From Clostridia bacterium (GTDB taxonomy: Bacteria > Bacillota > Clostridia > Lachnospirales > Lachnospiraceae): 64,000 nt of DNA. Both the position numbers and the translations under genes were made by a program. The stretch lies in the NCBI GenBank assembly GCA_910576205.1, contig CAJTHL010000001.1:463099-527098 (forward strand), written 5' to 3'. The notes beneath the pieces are model-generated. The model made no database searches, was not told the origin of the DNA, and saw only the letters and a list, made by a program, of their open reading frames with translations. Below are positions 8,047 through 17,226 of this stretch, in pieces; position 1 is the stretch's first letter; the number at the start of each line of letters is the position of its first letter.

Positions 8047-9639
8047 TTACGACGGGTTTCTTCCCGCAACCAGCTTGTACTCCTTAGGCGTCATCCCTGT
8101 AGTTTTCTTAAACACACGGCAGAAATAATTCTGATCCTGATAACCCACAAGCCGTGAGATCTCCATAATATTCTTTGTGGTGGAAGCCAAGTACTCTTTT
8201 GCCAGCTCAATCCGTTTCCAGGTCACATACTCAATAAATGTCTGGGAATACTCCTCCTTAAAAATCCGGCTCACATACTGGGCCGTAAATCCCAGGTAAT
8301 CCGCCAGCCCCTCCAGGGAAATGGCCCCCGTAAGGTTGTCCATCACATACTGATTAATCTTCCGTATCAGCCGGTGGTTGGGGGTATCCATCTGTTTTAA
8401 AAGAACAGCAAAAAAATCATCCACATAGCTTAGACAGAAAATCTGAAGCTCCTCCTCCGTTTCCAGATACGCGCAGGCAGAAAAAGGCCACTTGCTGTTA
8501 AAGGGCTCCATATCAAACCCCAATGTATAGACAATATGCTTAAGGGAGGCAAAAAACTGGGCCACAAACTCCTTTTTCTGTTCCAGATCACAGGAAAATC
8601 CGATAATCTCCCCGATCATTTCCCGGGAAATCTCCTTCCCTCTGGCCGGGTCCTTCCTGCGCAGAGCCTCTGTCAGCAGGGATTCCAGCGGGTAGGGATA
8701 GGTACACACCGGAGCCGCCTGGGAAATATCCGAGGCCAGCTCCACCGCACCGGCCTCCAGGGAGTTTACCAGGGACAAAGCCTCCTGGTAAGAATACTGG
8801 AAATTCTCCATGCCCGCCTTTACGGTTCCGATGGACACCGCCGCAGCCAGCCGGTGATAGCGGAGCTTGCGAAGAAGCTCCCTCCCAATGAGAACTGCCT
8901 CCTTCTCGTAACTGGAAAATTTCCCCACAGGAATAAAGACCGGAATATAATTGAGAATAAAACCGCCTACCATATGAAAGCAGAGGTAACTTAGGGATTC
9001 TGAGACAGAGCGCAGAATTTTCTCCCTGAACAGCGTAAACGTAATGGAATCCTCCCGCAGGCTGTCCTTGTAATCCTTGAGAATCACCAGCAAAAAATAC
9101 CCCTGCTCAATCTCATAGTGAAAAAAGCTCTGGTAAAAGGTCACGCTCCCGGAATTGGAGATACCGTTTATGTAAGATTTCACCAGGTCTCTGTGGATAA
9201 TGCTGCGGATGGTGCTTAAGTTTTCCTCCATCTGGTCCCGCTTGCTCCGATGCTCCTCCCGCTGCCTGAGAAGCTCCGCCGCCCGCCTTAAACTTGCCTC
9301 AATCTCCTCCTCCTGGAAAGGCTTCAGAAAATAGGCCTTGGCTCCCAGTTCCAGGGCCCGCTGCACATAGTCAAACTCATTGTAGGCAGAAATCATGAAA
9401 ACCAGGGTATCCGGGCATTCTTTCAGAATCTCCTCCGAGGCCTGCAGCCCATCGCACAACGGCATGTGGATATCCATAATCACAAAATCCGGCGAAAGAC
9501 TCCCCGCCATCTCCACGGCTTCCCGGCCGTTGGCCGCCTCCCCGGTTATCTCGAGAATATCCGGAAGATTTCTTTCCACGATTGTCCGGAAGGCATAGCG
9601 GGATAAATATTCATCATCAGCAATCAACACTTTATACAT
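8047..9639 (-). CDS. YesN-type response regulator: receiver plus AraC DNA-binding domain
   Basis: 530 aa. The N-terminal receiver has phosphoacceptor D56 in IMDIHMPLCDG and the conserved lysine in YFLKPFQ. The C-terminal 100 residues form an AraC double helix-turn-helix (LEGLADYLGFTAQYVSRIFKEE and IMEISRLVGYQDQNYFCRVFKK). The middle of about 270 residues is the usual poorly conserved YesN linker. AGGAG precedes the ATG, and a TATAAT box is visible on the minus strand close to 9660. It is transcribed ahead of the kinase gene and is the likely activator of the transporter/URO-D genes. Confidence 0.93.
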   Translation of the reverse strand: MYKVLIADDEYLSRYAFRTIVERNLPDILEITGEAANGREAVEMAGSLSPDFVIMDIHMPLCDGLQASEEILKECPDTLVFMISAYNEFDYVQRALELGAKAYFLKPFQEEEIEASLRRAAELLRQREEHRSKRDQMEENLSTIRSIIHRDLVKSYINGISNSGSVTFYQSFFHYEIEQGYFLLVILKDYKDSLREDSITFTLFREKILRSVSESLSYLCFHMVGGFILNYIPVFIPVGKFSSYEKEAVLIGRELLRKLRYHRLAAAVSIGTVKAGMENFQYSYQEALSLVNSLEAGAVELASDISQAAPVCTYPYPLESLLTEALRRKDPARGKEISREMIGEIIGFSCDLEQKKEFVAQFFASLKHIVYTLGFDMEPFNSKWPFSACAYLETEEELQIFCLSYVDDFFAVLLKQMDTPNHRLIRKINQYVMDNLTGAISLEGLADYLGFTAQYVSRIFKEEYSQTFIEYVTWKRIELAKEYLASTTKNIMEISRLVGYQDQNYFCRVFKKTTGMTPKEYKLVAGRNPS

Positions 9640-9714
9640 AGCGCTTCTCCTATATCTGTATTATAAAGAAACGCCCTCCAAAACAAAACTGGACAAATTT
9701 ACATTAATAGCATC

Positions 9715-9750
9715 AAAATAACCCCGGCGGAATTCTCCGCCGGGGGCCCT
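9715..9750 (-). terminator. Intrinsic terminator downstream of the AraC gene
   Basis: A perfect 10-bp stem (CCCCGGCGGA / TCCGCCGGGG, 9722-9745) with an AATTC-like short loop is followed on the minus strand by TTATTTTG. It separates the cupin/AraC regulator from the response regulator promoter. Confidence 0.8.
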
Positions 9751-9779
9751 GGATTATTATTTTCCACTCTCTTTGCAAC

Positions 9780-10667
9780 TCACATCCCCTGCCGATACCC
9801 CAGAGGCGGCACCCCGTATTTCTCTTTAAAAAGCTTCCCAAAATAGCTGGAGCTCCCAAATCCGCAGGCGCTTCCAATCTCGGCCACCGACAAATCCGAC
9901 TCCTTTAGCAGGCCGGCCGCCTGGATAAGGCGGTACTCATTGATATACTCCATGGGCTTCTTCCCCGTGTACCGGCGAAAGGACCGGAAACATTCGCTGC
10001 GGCTTACATGGGCGTACTCTGTCAGATCCCGGATAGTAATATTGTCCGCAAAATGCTCTTGTATATAGGAGATCATCCGCTTTACCACATCCCCGTGGCG
10101 TTGTTTCGTCTCCCTGGTGTCAAAGGCGCGATTTTCCCCGGAAATATATTCCAGGGTGGTAAGCCACAGCTCACTTACCAGGCCCAGGCACCGAAGCTCA
10201 TAGCCGGATTCCTCATCCTTAAGCTCACAGATCTCTTGAAGAATCTGCGCCATCCTCCTGCCGGAAGGGCTGGCCGCCTCTATGCAGAATCCCTGGAGCG
10301 GCATTTTAAGGACTGGCTGGAAGTATTTCTGAAATACGCCTCCACCCGGAAACAGGGAAGGCGGAAAGCCCACGCCGATCAGCACTGCATTTTCCTCCGG
10401 ATGAACCTGCCTTGCCATATGAAGAACATTGGCGTTGACAAACACGCAGTCGCCCTTTCCCATCCGCAGGCAGGTTTCTCCCGTGTAAAAATCCAGGTCC
10501 CCCTCCACCAGCAGCCCAAACTCAAAAGAGTTGTGCCAGTGACAGTTCATGGTGTAATCCAGAAACGTGCCATAATCGTCCGACCATGTCTCCAGAGGAA
10601 AGGAAATATCCTTATAATCAATGAGCTCCCTTAGATGCTCATCTGTCTTAACCGGCCCCGCCTGCAT
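9780..10667 (-). CDS. AraC-family transcription regulator with N-terminal cupin ligand domain
   Basis: 295 aa from the ATG at 10667, chosen because AGGAGTGG lies 6 nt ahead; the frame is open further upstream but has no ribosome site. The N-terminal half is a cupin-like sensor (MNCHWHNSFEFGLLVEGDLDFYTG, LRMGKGDCVFVNANVLH). The C-terminal 100 residues form the double HTH (IRDLTEYAHVSRSECFRSFRRYTG and VAEIGSACGFGSSSYFGKLFKEKYG). It is divergent from the MATE exporter at 10813 across 145 bp and is the obvious candidate regulator of it. The effector is unknown. Confidence 0.92.
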   Translation of the reverse strand: MQAGPVKTDEHLRELIDYKDISFPLETWSDDYGTFLDYTMNCHWHNSFEFGLLVEGDLDFYTGETCLRMGKGDCVFVNANVLHMARQVHPEENAVLIGVGFPPSLFPGGGVFQKYFQPVLKMPLQGFCIEAASPSGRRMAQILQEICELKDEESGYELRCLGLVSELWLTTLEYISGENRAFDTRETKQRHGDVVKRMISYIQEHFADNITIRDLTEYAHVSRSECFRSFRRYTGKKPMEYINEYRLIQAAGLLKESDLSVAEIGSACGFGSSSYFGKLFKEKYGVPPLGYRQGM

Positions 10668-10812
10668 AAAATCCACTCCTTTTGAAACTATTCTCATAAT
10701 AATTAAGACTATATTTATATACAAATCACAATTTCGATATTATTATTATATTCGCCGCATATGAAACTGTCAACCAGAGGGCAGGTGCGGGACTGGAATG
10801 GAGGAAACAGAT

Positions 10813-12156
10813 ATGAGCAGAGTTAAAGACATGACCCACGGAAATCCTACAAAGCTGATTTTTTTCTTTGCGCTGCCGCTTATTATAGGAAACCTGGGAC
10901 AACAACTCTATATGATTACGGATACGGTCATCGTTGGCCAGGGAGTAGGCCTTGACGCCCTGGCCTCCCTTGGGGCCACGGACTGGATTTACTGGCTTGT
11001 CCTCTGGTCAGTGCAGGTACTGACCCAGGGGTTTGCGGTTCTCATCACCCAGAATATCGGGAAGGGAAACGAAAAGGGCATTAAAAAAGCCATTGCCATG
11101 TCCACACTTTTGTGTCTGGCAATGGGTACCTTGATCTCTGTGGTATTTCCGTTTCTGGCATCCCCTCTTCTGGGGCTATTGAAAACGCCAGAGGACATTT
11201 TTGCGGGAGCTCACTCCTATGTAATCGTCATGTACGCAGGCACGCTTATTGTGATGGCATACAACATGGCCTCCGCCGTGCTGCGCTCCTTTGGGGACGG
11301 GAAAACGCCCCTTATCGCCATGATTATTGCCGCCGTGGTAAATATCGGCCTGGATCTCCTTCTGGTCATGGGATTCCACTGGGGCATTGTAGGCGCAGCC
11401 GCAGCTACCATATTTTCCCAGTTTCTGGCATTTCTCTACTGTCTGTGGATGATCGGAAAAATCCCGGCGGCAAAACCGGACCGGGAGGACTGGCGTCTGG
11501 ATATGCCGGTAATGGTAAAACTTCTAAAGCTTGGTATGCCACTGGCTCTCTCCCATGTGGCCATTGTGTTTGGAGGCATTATCCTCCAGTTTGTTATCAA
11601 CGGATTCGGCTCCCTGTTTATCGCCGCCTTTACCGCAACCAACAAGCTGTACGGTCTCCTGGAGAGCTCGGCCATCTCCTTTGGCTTTGCCACAGCCACC
11701 TACATCGGCCAGAATTTCGGGGCCCGCAATCTGCCCCGGATCCGAAGCGGTATAAGGAGCGCCATGAAGCTTGCAGCAGTTTTTGCCATAGCCATCTCCA
11801 TTGCCATGGTGGTGTCCGGCCGTTACCTTCTGATGATGTTTATCTCCTCCTCAAATGCCAACGCTCCCCTGGTACTGGATCTGGCCTATCAGTACCTTAC
11901 CGTTATGAGCGTGACGCTGATTATCCTCTATGCCCTGCACATCTACCGCTCCGCCATCCAGGGCATGGGAAACACGGTTATCCCCATGGTAGCCGGTCTG
12001 CTGGAATGCGTGGGCCGTATTTCCGTGGCCCTCTTCCTTCCCCGGATCATGGGCGAATACGGCCTGTTCTACGCTGAAACCACCGCCTGGGTGTTCAGCG
12101 CAGTCTGCGTAATGAGCTCTTACTATGTGATTGTACATAGATTTCCGGATACATAA
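10813..12156 (+). CDS. MATE-family multidrug/metabolite exporter
   Basis: 447 aa with about 12 membrane segments in two homologous halves. The N-terminal start MTHGNPTKLIFFFALPLIIGNLGQQLY and the ITDTVIVGQ block are typical of the clostridial DinF/NorM-like MATE group. I choose the ATG at 10813 because GGAGG sits 9 nt before it; an earlier in-frame ATG at 10798 overlaps that ribosome site. It is divergent from the AraC-type regulator and convergent with dpaL. It should export small organic molecules by Na+ or H+ antiport; the substrate is unknown. Confidence 0.93.
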   Translation: MSRVKDMTHGNPTKLIFFFALPLIIGNLGQQLYMITDTVIVGQGVGLDALASLGATDWIYWLVLWSVQVLTQGFAVLITQNIGKGNEKGIKKAIAMSTLLCLAMGTLISVVFPFLASPLLGLLKTPEDIFAGAHSYVIVMYAGTLIVMAYNMASAVLRSFGDGKTPLIAMIIAAVVNIGLDLLLVMGFHWGIVGAAAATIFSQFLAFLYCLWMIGKIPAAKPDREDWRLDMPVMVKLLKLGMPLALSHVAIVFGGIILQFVINGFGSLFIAAFTATNKLYGLLESSAISFGFATATYIGQNFGARNLPRIRSGIRSAMKLAAVFAIAISIAMVVSGRYLLMMFISSSNANAPLVLDLAYQYLTVMSVTLIILYALHIYRSAIQGMGNTVIPMVAGLLECVGRISVALFLPRIMGEYGLFYAETTAWVFSAVCVMSSYYVIVHRFPDT

Positions 12157-12189
12157 GGAAAGAAGCTCCCTCTGCGCGCCTATTGTCTT

Positions 12190-12252
12190 TTATTCCCGGG
12201 GCTTCACATTTGTAAGCCAGAACAGATGTGAATGGGCTCCGGGAATTTTCCC
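12190..12252. terminator. Convergent terminator between the MATE exporter and dpaL
   Basis: An imperfect long hairpin is formed by the arms at 12192-12210 (ATTCCCGGGGCTTCACATT) and 12224-12246. TTCCCGG/CCGGGAA and TTCACAT/ATGTGAA pair, with a small bulge. T-rich sequence follows on both sides, suiting two converging genes. Confidence 0.65.
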
Positions 12253-13449
12253 TCAACCCCAGACAATCCTGCGATATTTATCCGGGTCGGTATCTCCCTC
12301 GGTGGAGAACATAAGCACCTGGCTGGAGCCGTCCAGCCCCAGAGCCTCCCGCAGCTCCCTGTAGTAATCATCCTCCATGATGGCAGAGATGACGCCCATT
12401 CCCACAGCTCCGGACTCTCCGGAGCAAACCGCCGGATCGCCCTTTAGGGGTGCTGCCAGCATCCGCATTCCCTTGACGCTCACCCAGTCGGGACAGGACA
12501 CAAAGGCGTCCACATGGTTGCGCAGAATGTCCCAGGAGATAATGTTGGGCTCGCCGCAGGCCAGACCGGCCATAATAGTCTGGAGGCCGCCCCCTACCGT
12601 TTGGGGCTCGCCGTCCCCTGCCACAGCCCCTTGATAGAGACAGTCCGCGCTCCGGGCCTCCATCACGATGAATTTGGGCGGATTGTCGGGATAAAGGTTC
12701 ACAAAGCAGCCCACTACCGCCCCGGCCAGAGAGCCTACGCCGGCCTGGACAAACACATGGGTAGGCGGACTGATTTCCTGCTGGCGCAGCTGCCCCGCAG
12801 CCTCCCCGGCCATGGTGCCGTAGCCCTGCATAATCCAGGTGGGGATTTCCTCATATCCCTCCCAGGCGGTGTCCTGAACCACTACGCCGTGTTCCGTCCG
12901 GGCCGCCTCGGCGGCAGCCATACGAACGCAGTCGTCATAATTGACCTTCTCGATGGTGACCTGGGCGCCCTCCCTGGCAATGTTTTCAAAGCGGCTACTG
13001 GCGCTTCCTTTAGGCATATGTACCACTGCCTTCTGGCCCAGCCTGTTAGCCGCCCAGGCCACTCCACGGCCGTGATTTCCGTCGGTAGCAGTAAAAAAAG
13101 TGGCCTGGCCGAATTCTTTTCCCAGCTTGTCGCTGGTAAGATAATCGTAGGTGAGCTCAGATATGTCCCGGCCCGTCTCCCCCGCAATATACCTGGCCAT
13201 TGCAAAAGAGCCGCCCAGCACCTTGAAGGCGTTAAGGCCAAAACGCCAGCTCTCATCCTTCACACACAGAGCGCCCAGTCCCAGACGGGCTGCCATGTTG
13301 TCCAGACGGACCAGGGGGGTAACGGCGTACTGGGGAAAGGAACGGTGGAAGTCTCTGGCCCTGTCTACATTTTCTGCGGACATAACAGACAAATATCTGT
13401 CATCACTGGGAGGCATTTTGTTCAGAATCCATTTCATCGTTTCAGTCAT
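12253..13449 (-). CDS. dpaL: Diaminopropionate ammonia-lyase
   Basis: 398 aa from the ATG at 13449 (MTETMKWILN), preceded by TGGAGAAACG; longer in-frame extensions run into the tRNA and are not real. It is a fold-type II PLP enzyme: K76 in GLNAFKVLGG is the Schiff-base lysine, ATDGNHGRGVAWAA is the substrate block, and QAGVGSLAGAV together with CGEPN match YgeX/DpaL. It converts 2,3-diaminopropionate (and serine-like amino acids) to pyruvate and ammonia in the cytoplasm. In enterics the gene sits in a ygeX-ygeW-ssnA purine/carbamoyl cluster; here it stands alone. A TTGACA is present on the minus strand at 13515-13520, but its -10 partner is weak. Confidence 0.92.
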   Translation of the reverse strand: MTETMKWILNKMPPSDDRYLSVMSAENVDRARDFHRSFPQYAVTPLVRLDNMAARLGLGALCVKDESWRFGLNAFKVLGGSFAMARYIAGETGRDISELTYDYLTSDKLGKEFGQATFFTATDGNHGRGVAWAANRLGQKAVVHMPKGSASSRFENIAREGAQVTIEKVNYDDCVRMAAAEAARTEHGVVVQDTAWEGYEEIPTWIMQGYGTMAGEAAGQLRQQEISPPTHVFVQAGVGSLAGAVVGCFVNLYPDNPPKFIVMEARSADCLYQGAVAGDGEPQTVGGGLQTIMAGLACGEPNIISWDILRNHVDAFVSCPDWVSVKGMRMLAAPLKGDPAVCSGESGAVGMGVISAIMEDDYYRELREALGLDGSSQVLMFSTEGDTDPDKYRRIVWG

Positions 13450-13612
13450 TTTTCGTTTCTCCAGAATATTTTTTTCACTAACTTCTATAAATAAGTTATC
13501 ATTTCCTTTTTGTTTGTCAACGTATATTTTGAAAAACAGTTCCCGAACACCTTCTACCATGATGGCAGAAAAAACCCTGCGTCTGCTGATATCTCTTTCT
13601 CCCTCCTGGGGC

Positions 13613-13650
13613 ATGCTAAAAACCCCGATGGATTTCTCCACCGGGGTTTC
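13613..13650 (-). terminator. Terminator of tRNA-Gln
   Basis: AAACCCCG...CGGGGTTT (8 bp, extended by TGGA/TCCA) forms a hairpin 6 nt beyond the tRNA 3' end. It is followed on the minus strand by TTTAGC. Confidence 0.75.
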
Positions 13651-13655
13651 CAAAA

Positions 13656-13727
13656 CAGGGCTACAAGGATTCGAACCTTGAAATGACGGAGTCAGAGTCC
13701 GTTGCCTTACCGTTTGGCGATAGCCCT
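13656..13727 (-). tRNA. tRNA-Gln (anticodon CUG)
   Basis: 72 nt on the minus strand. The acceptor arms AGGGCTA and TAGCCCT pair over 7 bp with discriminator G. The anticodon stem ACGGA/TCCGT encloses the loop CTCTGAC, so the anticodon is CUG and it reads CAG. The T arm has GGTTCGAATCC and the D loop has the expected GG pair. CCA is not encoded. The strong promoter on the minus strand is listed separately. Confidence 0.95.
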
Positions 13728-13750
13728 TCATTTGTGTGTCAACAAATGGT

Positions 13751-13779
13751 ATTATAATCTATCCGGGAAAAAAATGCAA
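13751..13779 (-). promoter_or_regulatory. Sigma-A promoter of tRNA-Gln
   Basis: On the minus strand TTGCAT (13774-13779), a 17-bp spacer and TATAAT (13751-13756) lie just upstream of the tRNA. A CATTTGT/ACAAATG inverted repeat at 13729-13748 lies between promoter and tRNA. Confidence 0.75.
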
Positions 13780-13812
13780 GCCCTTTTTTTATTTTTTCTT
13801 ATTCTTTTTTTC

Positions 13813-13840
13813 TTGCGGTTTTTCCAAATTTCTATATAAT
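13813..13840 (+). promoter_or_regulatory. Promoter of carB
   Basis: TTGCGG (13813-13818), a 16-bp spacer and TATAAT (13835-13840) lie 58 bp upstream of the carB start. A small GCCGCA/TGCGGC hairpin sits in the leader at 13861-13876. There is no recognisable PyrR-type attenuator. Confidence 0.6.
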
Positions 13841-13897
13841 AGAAACAAAGGAAAGAGACAGCCGCAATTCTGCGGCCAACCCAGAATGGAGGAGATT

Positions 13898-16800
13898 ATG
13901 CCAAAAAGAACCGATATCCGAAAGGTACTCATCATAGGCTCCGGCCCCATTATCATCGGCCAGGCCTGTGAATTTGATTACTCGGGCACCCAGGCCTGCA
14001 AGGCCCTTCGGAGCCTGGGCTACGAGATCGTATTGGTGAATTCCAACCCGGCAACCATTATGACCGACCCGGAAATCGCCGATGTAACGTATATTGAGCC
14101 GTTGAACGTGGAGCGGCTGGAACAGATTATTGACAAAGAAAGGCCGGACGCTCTGCTGCCAAACCTGGGCGGACAGTCCGGCTTGAATCTGTGTTCGGAG
14201 CTCTACAAGGCCGGCGTCCTGGACAAGTACCAGGTGAAGGTCATCGGCGTACAGGTGGATGCCATTGAGCGCGGGGAGGACCGCATTGAGTTTAAAAAGG
14301 CCATGAATGCCCTGGGCATTGAAATGGCCCGGAGCGAAGTGGCCTACTCTGTGGAGGATGCCTTAGGAATCGCAGATGAGCTGGGATATCCTGTGGTGCT
14401 GCGCCCCGCCTATACCATGGGCGGCGCAGGCGGCGGCCTGGTATATAATAAAGAAGAATTAAAGACCGTATGCGCCAGAGGTCTCCAGGCCAGCCTGGTG
14501 GGACAGGTCCTGGTGGAGGAATCCATCATGGGCTGGGAAGAACTGGAGCTTGAAGTGGTCCGCGACGCCGACAACAATATGATTACCGTCTGCTTCATTG
14601 AAAATATCGACCCCCTGGGCGTTCACACCGGAGATTCCTTCTGCTCCGCTCCCATGCTGACCATTTCCGAAGAGTGCCAGAAACGACTCCAGGAACAGGC
14701 CTACAAAATCGTGGAATCCGTGCAGGTTATCGGCGGCACTAACGTGCAGTTTGCCCATGACCCGGTCAGCGACCGCATTGTGGTCATTGAAATCAATCCC
14801 CGGACCTCCCGTTCCTCCGCGCTGGCAAGCAAGGCCACCGGCTTTCCCATCGCCCTGGTGTCCGCCATGCTGGCCGCCGGGCTTACTTTAAAAGACATTC
14901 CCTGCGGGAAATACGGTACTCTGGACAAATATGTGCCGGACGGGGATTATGTGGTTATCAAATTTGCCCGCTGGGCCTTTGAGAAATTTAAAGGGGTGGA
15001 GGACAGACTGGGAACCCAGATGCGGGCCGTGGGCGAGGTTATGAGCATCGGAAAGACCTACAAAGAAGCCTTCCAGAAGGCTATCCGCAGCCTGGAGACG
15101 GGACGCTACGGCCTGGGTCATGCAAATAATTATGATACCCTTACAAAAGAACAGCTTTTAAAGATGCTTATCACCCCCTCCAGCGAGCGCCATTTCCTCA
15201 TGTATGAGGCTCTCCGGAAAGGCGCCACCGAAGAGGAAATCCATGAGATTACCAAGGTGAAAACCTGGTTTATTTCCCAGATGCGGGAACTGGTGGAGGA
15301 AGAGGAGGCGCTGCTTGCCTGCAAAGGACAGTTACCCTCCGGAGAAGCCCTTATTTCCGCCAAGAAAAACGGCTTCTCCGACAAATATTTAAGCCAGATT
15401 CTGGAAGTCCCGGAGGAGCAGATACGCAACCGCCGTCTGGAACTTGGTGTGGAGGAGACCTGGCAGGGCGTTCATGTAAGCAGTACCCCGGACAGCGCCT
15501 ACTATTACTCTACCTACAATGCCCCGGACAAGAATCCGGTCTCCACGGACAAGCCTAAAATCATGATCCTGGGAGGCGGCCCCAACCGCATCGGCCAGGG
15601 CATTGAATTTGATTACTGCTGCGTCCACGCCTCCCTGGCCCTTAAAAAGCTGGGCTTTGAGACAATTATTGTAAACTGCAATCCGGAAACCGTGTCCACA
15701 GACTACGACACTTCCGACAAGCTCTACTTTGAGCCGCTGACCCTGGAGGATGTTTTAAGCATTTACAACAAGGAAAAGCCCCTGGGCGTCATCGCCCAGT
15801 TTGGTGGGCAGACCCCGCTCAACCTGGCGGCGGATCTGGAGAAAAACGGCGTCAAAATCCTTGGGACCTCCCCTTCTGTCATTGATCTGGCAGAGGACCG
15901 GGATCTGTTCCGGGCTATGATGGAGAAGCTTGAGATTCCCATGCCGGAATCCGGTATGGCTACTACCGTGGAGGAGGCCTTGAAAATCGCCGGTTCTATC
16001 GGCTATCCCGTTATGGTGCGCCCCTCCTATGTACTGGGCGGCCGGGGTATGGAGGTGGTATACGATTCGGAGAGCATGACCGGCTATATGAACGCCGCCG
16101 TCGGCGTAACCCCGGACCGCCCCATCCTTATTGACCGCTTTCTGAACCATGCCACAGAGTGCGAGGCAGACGCTATCAGCGACGGCACACACGCCTTTGT
16201 GCCTGCCGTTATGGAGCATATCGAGCTGGCCGGCGTCCACTCCGGGGACTCCGCCTGCATAATCCCCTCCGTACACATTTCCCCGGAAAATGTGGCCACC
16301 ATCAAGGAATACACCCGGAAAATCGCGGAGGAAATGCATGTAAAAGGCCTTATGAATATGCAGTACGCCATTGAGAAGGGAAAGGTATATGTGCTGGAGG
16401 CCAATCCCAGGGCATCCCGTACCGTGCCCCTGGTATCAAAGGTCTGCAATATCCGCATGGTGCCTCTGGCCACAGAAATCATCACCTCTGAACTGACCGG
16501 ACGCCCCTCCCCCGTTCCTGCCCTAAAGGAACAGGAAATCCCTAACTACGGGGTAAAGGAAGCGGTATTCCCCTTCAATATGTTCCAGGAGGTAGACCCT
16601 GTCCTTGGACCGGAAATGCGCTCCACCGGCGAGGTATTAGGCTTATCCCGCTCCTACGGCGAAGCCTTCTACAAAGCCCAGGAAGCCACCCAGTCCAGAC
16701 TGCCCCTGGAGGGAACCGTTCTGATCTCCGTAAACCGCAAGGACAAAGAGGAAGTAGTGGAGGTTGCCAGAAGCTTCGCCAGCGACGGCTTCCGCATTAT

Positions 16801-17128
16801 CGCCACAGGCACTACCTACGAGCTGATTCACGAGGCAGGAATCCCTGCGGAGAAGGTAAAGAAGCTCTATGAGGGACGCCCCAATATCCTGGACCTGATT
16901 ACTAACGGCAAGATTGATCTCATTATCAACTCCCCTGTTGGGAAAGACAGCGTCCACGACGACAGCTACCTGAGAAAAGCCGCTATCAAGGCCAAGATTC
17001 CCTACATGACCACCATAGCGGCCGCCAAAGCCACTGCCAGCGGCATCCACTATATCAAAGGCCATGGCAGAGGGGAAGTAAAATCCCTGCAGGAGCTTCA
17101 CAGTGAAATTCACGACAAAGAAATGTAA
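13898..17128 (+). CDS. carB: Carbamoyl-phosphate synthase large subunit
   Basis: 1076 aa, the normal CarB length. I start at the ATG at 13898 (MPKRTDIRKV) with GGAGG ahead, although the frame is open about 160 nt further up. It has two ATP-grasp halves: GGQSGLNL and GGAGGGL in the first, and GGGPNRIGQGIEFDYCC, GGQTPLNL and VRPSYVLGGRGMEVVY in the second. A C-terminal MGS-like regulatory domain (about residues 940-1070) ends the protein. With the glutaminase subunit CarA it makes carbamoyl phosphate for pyrimidines and arginine. carA is neither adjacent nor anywhere in this window, so the subunits are encoded apart. Confidence 0.97.
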   Translation: MPKRTDIRKVLIIGSGPIIIGQACEFDYSGTQACKALRSLGYEIVLVNSNPATIMTDPEIADVTYIEPLNVERLEQIIDKERPDALLPNLGGQSGLNLCSELYKAGVLDKYQVKVIGVQVDAIERGEDRIEFKKAMNALGIEMARSEVAYSVEDALGIADELGYPVVLRPAYTMGGAGGGLVYNKEELKTVCARGLQASLVGQVLVEESIMGWEELELEVVRDADNNMITVCFIENIDPLGVHTGDSFCSAPMLTISEECQKRLQEQAYKIVESVQVIGGTNVQFAHDPVSDRIVVIEINPRTSRSSALASKATGFPIALVSAMLAAGLTLKDIPCGKYGTLDKYVPDGDYVVIKFARWAFEKFKGVEDRLGTQMRAVGEVMSIGKTYKEAFQKAIRSLETGRYGLGHANNYDTLTKEQLLKMLITPSSERHFLMYEALRKGATEEEIHEITKVKTWFISQMRELVEEEEALLACKGQLPSGEALISAKKNGFSDKYLSQILEVPEEQIRNRRLELGVEETWQGVHVSSTPDSAYYYSTYNAPDKNPVSTDKPKIMILGGGPNRIGQGIEFDYCCVHASLALKKLGFETIIVNCNPETVSTDYDTSDKLYFEPLTLEDVLSIYNKEKPLGVIAQFGGQTPLNLAADLEKNGVKILGTSPSVIDLAEDRDLFRAMMEKLEIPMPESGMATTVEEALKIAGSIGYPVMVRPSYVLGGRGMEVVYDSESMTGYMNAAVGVTPDRPILIDRFLNHATECEADAISDGTHAFVPAVMEHIELAGVHSGDSACIIPSVHISPENVATIKEYTRKIAEEMHVKGLMNMQYAIEKGKVYVLEANPRASRTVPLVSKVCNIRMVPLATEIITSELTGRPSPVPALKEQEIPNYGVKEAVFPFNMFQEVDPVLGPEMRSTGEVLGLSRSYGEAFYKAQEATQSRLPLEGTVLISVNRKDKEEVVEVARSFASDGFRIIATGTTYELIHEAGIPAEKVKKLYEGRPNILDLITNGKIDLIINSPVGKDSVHDDSYLRKAAIKAKIPYMTTIAAAKATASGIHYIKGHGRGEVKSLQELHSEIHDKEM

Positions 17129-17149
17129 AGCAGTTTCATCAACCTTATA

Positions 17150-17226
17150 GCTTCCCGGGCTTTAACTGTCTGGGAAGCAAAAAACAGGACATCCCCCGTA
17201 TATTTCCAAAGGATGTCCTGTTTTTA
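17150..17226. terminator. Terminator region after carB
   Basis: A first hairpin GCTTCCC/GGGAAGC spans 17150-17178. A second, stronger one pairs AACAGGACATCC (17183-17194) with GGATGTCCTGTT (17211-17222) and is followed by TTTTAT. The second stem runs into the stop codon of the small minus-strand ORF at 17224, so it may serve both strands. Confidence 0.85.

Noticed and set aside
13449..13731. N-terminal extension of dpaL
   Set aside because: It would translate through the tRNA-Gln gene; the ATG at 13449 has a ribosome site and fits the family length.
13736..13897. N-terminal extension of carB
   Set aside because: The stretch contains promoter-like AT-rich sequence and no ribosome site; the family starts at MPKRTDI.
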